Shown in pieces: positions 61,964-64,000 of a stretch of 64,000 bases of DNA. A program made the position numbers and the translations under genes. The DNA is from JAEXNA01 sp037189585. Its GTDB lineage: Bacteria > Vulcanimicrobiota > Xenobia > Xenobiales > JADMJV01. Under the pieces are notes generated by a model. That model worked only from the letters and a program-made list of their open reading frames with translations, did not search any database and was not told the DNA's origin. Location of the stretch: contig JBBCJA010000004.1 of the NCBI GenBank assembly GCA_037189585.1, forward strand, positions 62,001 through 126,000. Reading direction: 5' to 3'. Positions within the stretch are counted from its first letter, which is position 1. The number at the start of each line of letters is the position of its first letter.

Positions 61964-63133
61964 TTAATCGGCCAAGAGAGCCTTGGCGATAACTAGCTTC
62001 TGCACTTCCGAGGTACCCTCGTAGATCTGTGTGACCTTGGCGTCACGCAGGAAGCGCTCCACCGGATACTCCCTGGAGTAGCCATAGCCGCCGTGCACCT
62101 GGATAGCATCCAAAGCGCATTCCACCGCGATCTGAGAGGCGTAGAGTTTGGCCATGGAGGCCTCTTTGGTGAACTTCTCACCCGAGTCGCGCTTGGTGGC
62201 CGCGCGATAGACCATCAGGCGGGCCGCCTCGACCTTGACCGCCATGTTGACCAACATCTCTTGAACCAACTGAAAAGCCGAGATGGGACGGCCGAACTGC
62301 TCCCGCTCCTTGGAGTAACGGATGGCTTCGTCCAAAGCCGCCTGAGCGATCCCGACAGCTTGGGCGGCGATGCCCACGCGACCGGTGTCGAGAGCGGCCA
62401 TGGCGATGTTGAAGCCCTTGCCCTCCTCACCCAGCAGGTTTTCCTTGGGAACCTTAACATTATCGAAGGTCAGGGGGCAGGTGCCGGAGGCGCGCACGCC
62501 CATGGTCTCCTCGTGCTTTCCGATGGTGAAGCCCTCGTAGCTCTTCTCCACGACAAAGCAGCAGATACCCTTGTGACCCAGCGCGGGGTCCTTGGTCGCG
62601 TACACGATAAAGAGCTCGGCGGCGGTAGAGTTGGTGATCCAGTTCTTACTTCCGTTGAGAACCCAGTGGTCTCCCTCCAAGCGGCAGGTGGTCTTCATGC
62701 CAGCGGCGTCGGAGCCACTTCCGGCTTCCGTCAGGGCGTAAGCGGCGACCTTCTCACCGCTGGCCATCAAGGGAAGATACTTCTTCTTTTGCTCCTCGGT
62801 CCCGAACTTCAAAATCGGGTACTCACCCAACGAGTTCTGAACCGCGGTGATCACGCCGGTCGAGGCGCAAGCCCGGGAAAGCTCTTCGATCACGGAGACG
62901 TAAGCGAGAGTATCCATCCCCGCTCCTCCGTACTCTTCGGGCACGGTCACGCCCATCAGGCCGAGTTCGGCCAGCGCCTTGAAGTTGTCCCACGGAAATT
63001 CCCGGCTCTCGTCGTAGTGAGCCGCACGGGGACGGATGGTCTCGTCGGCGACCTTTCTGACCATGTCTTTGACCATCTTGTGATCTTCAGAAGGCTCAAA
63101 AGAGATCCCGGAAGGAACTGCTGTGATTGCCAT
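61964..63133 (-). CDS. acyl-CoA dehydrogenase
   Basis: 389 residues, typical of short- or medium-chain acyl-CoA dehydrogenases. FAD and substrate motifs are AYALTEAGSGSDAAGM, WITNSTAAEL, REQFGRPISAFQLVQ and VHGGYGYSREYPVERFLRD. The catalytic Glu lies in IYEGTSEVQ near the C-terminus. Reduced enzyme passes electrons to ETF, whose genes are 15 kb away. A second, truncated acyl-CoA dehydrogenase follows upstream on the same strand with a 22-bp gap, so the two probably form one operon. Confidence 0.95.
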   Translation of the reverse strand: MAITAVPSGISFEPSEDHKMVKDMVRKVADETIRPRAAHYDESREFPWDNFKALAELGLMGVTVPEEYGGAGMDTLAYVSVIEELSRACASTGVITAVQNSLGEYPILKFGTEEQKKKYLPLMASGEKVAAYALTEAGSGSDAAGMKTTCRLEGDHWVLNGSKNWITNSTAAELFIVYATKDPALGHKGICCFVVEKSYEGFTIGKHEETMGVRASGTCPLTFDNVKVPKENLLGEEGKGFNIAMAALDTGRVGIAAQAVGIAQAALDEAIRYSKEREQFGRPISAFQLVQEMLVNMAVKVEAARLMVYRAATKRDSGEKFTKEASMAKLYASQIAVECALDAIQVHGGYGYSREYPVERFLRDAKVTQIYEGTSEVQKLVIAKALLAD

Positions 63134-63155
63134 TGTCAGTAATACTCCTCTTACT

Positions 63156-64000
63156 CTAGCTAAACTGCTTCAAAATCTCGCGGGCGATGACCACGCGATG
63201 AATCTCGTTGGTACCTTCTCCAATGGTGGTGAGCTTGGTGTCACGGAAGGCGCGGGACACTTTGCTATTCATCTGTAGACCCAGGTCAGCCAGATGGGAG
63301 ACTGCCTTATCGGTGGCGCGCATGGCGATCTCGGAGGCGAAGAACTTGGCGAAGGCGCCGTCTAAGGTCCAGCGCGGCAGGTTCTGCTTCTGCAGCGCTG
63401 CGTTATAGATCATGTGGCGCGCGGCCGCCACGTCGGTGGCGATCTCGGCCAGCGGGGCCAGGCGATACTCGTTGTTCCACAAGTCGCGGGTGAGGTTCTC
63501 GTCCTTGAGCACCCGAATCAGCTCGTCGAGCACACACTGGGCCAATCCCAGAGCCATCGCCCCGATGGTGATTCGGCCGCCGTCGAGGGTTGCCATGAAG
63601 TACTTAAAACCCTCCCCCTCTTGTCCCAGGACGTTCTCGGCCGGGATTCGGCAGTTGTCGAAGATCAGCGTGCCGGTGGCGGAGGCTCGTAGGCCGGTTT
63701 TGTCTTCTTTTTTCCCGAAGGAGAAACCGGGGAATTCTTTCTCCACGATGAACGCGGTGATGCCGCCGTGGGCCTTGTCCGGATCGGTCACGGCACTGAC
63801 GACGTAGCTGTAAGCCTCGGTCGCGTTGGTGCACCATGCTTTACTGCCGTTGAGGATCCAATGATCGCCGTCGCGTACCGCGCGGGTCTTGGTGGCTCCC
63901 GAGTCGGAGCCGGCCTGGGGTTCGGTCAGGCCGTAGCCGCCCAGTCGCTCGCCTTTGGCCAGCGGAGTCAGATACTTCTTCTTTTGCTCATCGGTACCCC
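63156..64000 (-). CDS. acyl-CoA dehydrogenase (5' end cut off)
   Basis: The frame is open to the last base, so the N-terminus lies beyond the window; about 281 residues are visible. YGLTEPQAGSDSGA and WCTNATEAY precede the middle barrel; the C-terminal helix bundle ends FRDTKLTTIGEGTNEIHRVV, with the Glu of GEGTNEI where the catalytic base sits in relatives. It is clearly a different paralogue from its neighbour (for example LADLGLQMNSKVS in place of VHGGYGYS), so the two enzymes probably act on different acyl-CoAs. An internal ATG-like start near 63791 is not the real one. Confidence 0.93.
   Translation of the reverse strand, partial: GTDEQKKKYLTPLAKGERLGGYGLTEPQAGSDSGATKTRAVRDGDHWILNGSKAWCTNATEAYSYVVSAVTDPDKAHGGITAFIVEKEFPGFSFGKKEDKTGLRASATGTLIFDNCRIPAENVLGQEGEGFKYFMATLDGGRITIGAMALGLAQCVLDELIRVLKDENLTRDLWNNEYRLAPLAEIATDVAAARHMIYNAALQKQNLPRWTLDGAFAKFFASEIAMRATDKAVSHLADLGLQMNSKVSRAFRDTKLTTIGEGTNEIHRVVIAREILKQFS

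Noticed and set aside
62093..63142. 349-residue open frame antisense to the acyl-CoA dehydrogenase
   Set aside because: The opposite strand is a full, well-conserved acyl-CoA dehydrogenase; the antisense frame is a codon-bias shadow without recognisable motifs.
1..64000. Prophage, IS element or rRNA operon
   Set aside because: No transposase, integrase, phage structural gene or rRNA segment was recognised in any interval; the two fold-back elements are non-coding.

Overview
The window is a gene-dense bacterial chromosome segment of fairly high GC (roughly 58% by eye). It is chromosomal housekeeping DNA with accessory inserts, and no rRNA, tRNA, prophage or insertion sequence was recognised. 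Lipoproteins, an RND efflux pump, a MacAB-type exporter and a pseudopilin cluster indicate a cell with two membranes. Ribosomal protein L27 carries an N-terminal extension of the kind processed in Firmicutes and relatives. GTG and TTG starts are common and many genes overlap by 4 bp. I cannot name the species. A deep-branching, mostly uncultured diderm phylum (for example Vulcanimicrobiota/Eremiobacterota or neighbours) is a guess, not a result.

Layout. 0-3 kb: MacA/MacB-like exporter (first gene cut by the left edge). 3-5 kb: CoA-transferase and an exported protein of unknown function. 5-7.6 kb: ispH, nth, then a vapBC toxin-antitoxin pair beside a 210-bp inverted-repeat element. 7.6-10 kb: obgE and rpmA, a second inverted-repeat element, and a DUF983 gene. 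10-13.3 kb: an unknown protein, a membrane-anchored PP2C phosphatase, hpt and a small membrane protein. 13.4-21.3 kb: a giant patatin lipase, a SUMF1-domain lipoprotein, hemW, a helix-turn-helix/nuclease fusion and a Tat-exported epimerase-like protein. 21.3-25.7 kb: thrB, tilS, ftsH. 25.9-27 kb: a subtilisin-like protease without a signal peptide. 27-31 kb: tightly coupled ftcD-hutI-psuG-NIF3 operon. 31-36.4 kb: GspF/PilC and four minor (pseudo)pilin genes, the last fused to a propeller-like region. 36.4-41.3 kb: membrane protein, lipoproteins and an M48 protease. 41.4-46 kb: glycan or polysaccharide cluster (three methyltransferases, a GT-C-like membrane enzyme and a GT2). 46-49 kb: etfAB and an endonuclease/exonuclease/phosphatase-fold protein. 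49-54 kb: RND efflux adaptor and pump. 54-60.7 kb: GH13 amylase-like protein, a tandem L,D-transpeptidase-like protein and a 1030-residue repeat protein. 60.8-64 kb: PfpI protein, a small membrane protein and two acyl-CoA dehydrogenases (the last cut by the right edge).

How the parts fit. The acyl-CoA dehydrogenases, EtfAB and the CaiB-type CoA-transferase suggest acyl-CoA oxidation feeding electrons through ETF. FtcD and HutI are steps of histidine degradation, but the other hut genes are not here. The pseudopilin genes plus GspF form part of a type II secretion or type IV pilus-like machine, without its ATPase in this window.

Most distinctive signals: (1) one family of roughly 24-bp tandem repeats at four intergenic sites, two of which flank the HTH/nuclease gene; (2) a pseudopilin fused to a propeller-like domain; (3) a duplicated L,D-transpeptidase-like fold with one inactive-looking half; (4) several large hydrolases without signal peptides, with Ser/Pro/Ala-rich or disordered N-termini or glycine-zipper segments, which might be non-classically exported; (5) two different long imperfect inverted-repeat elements.
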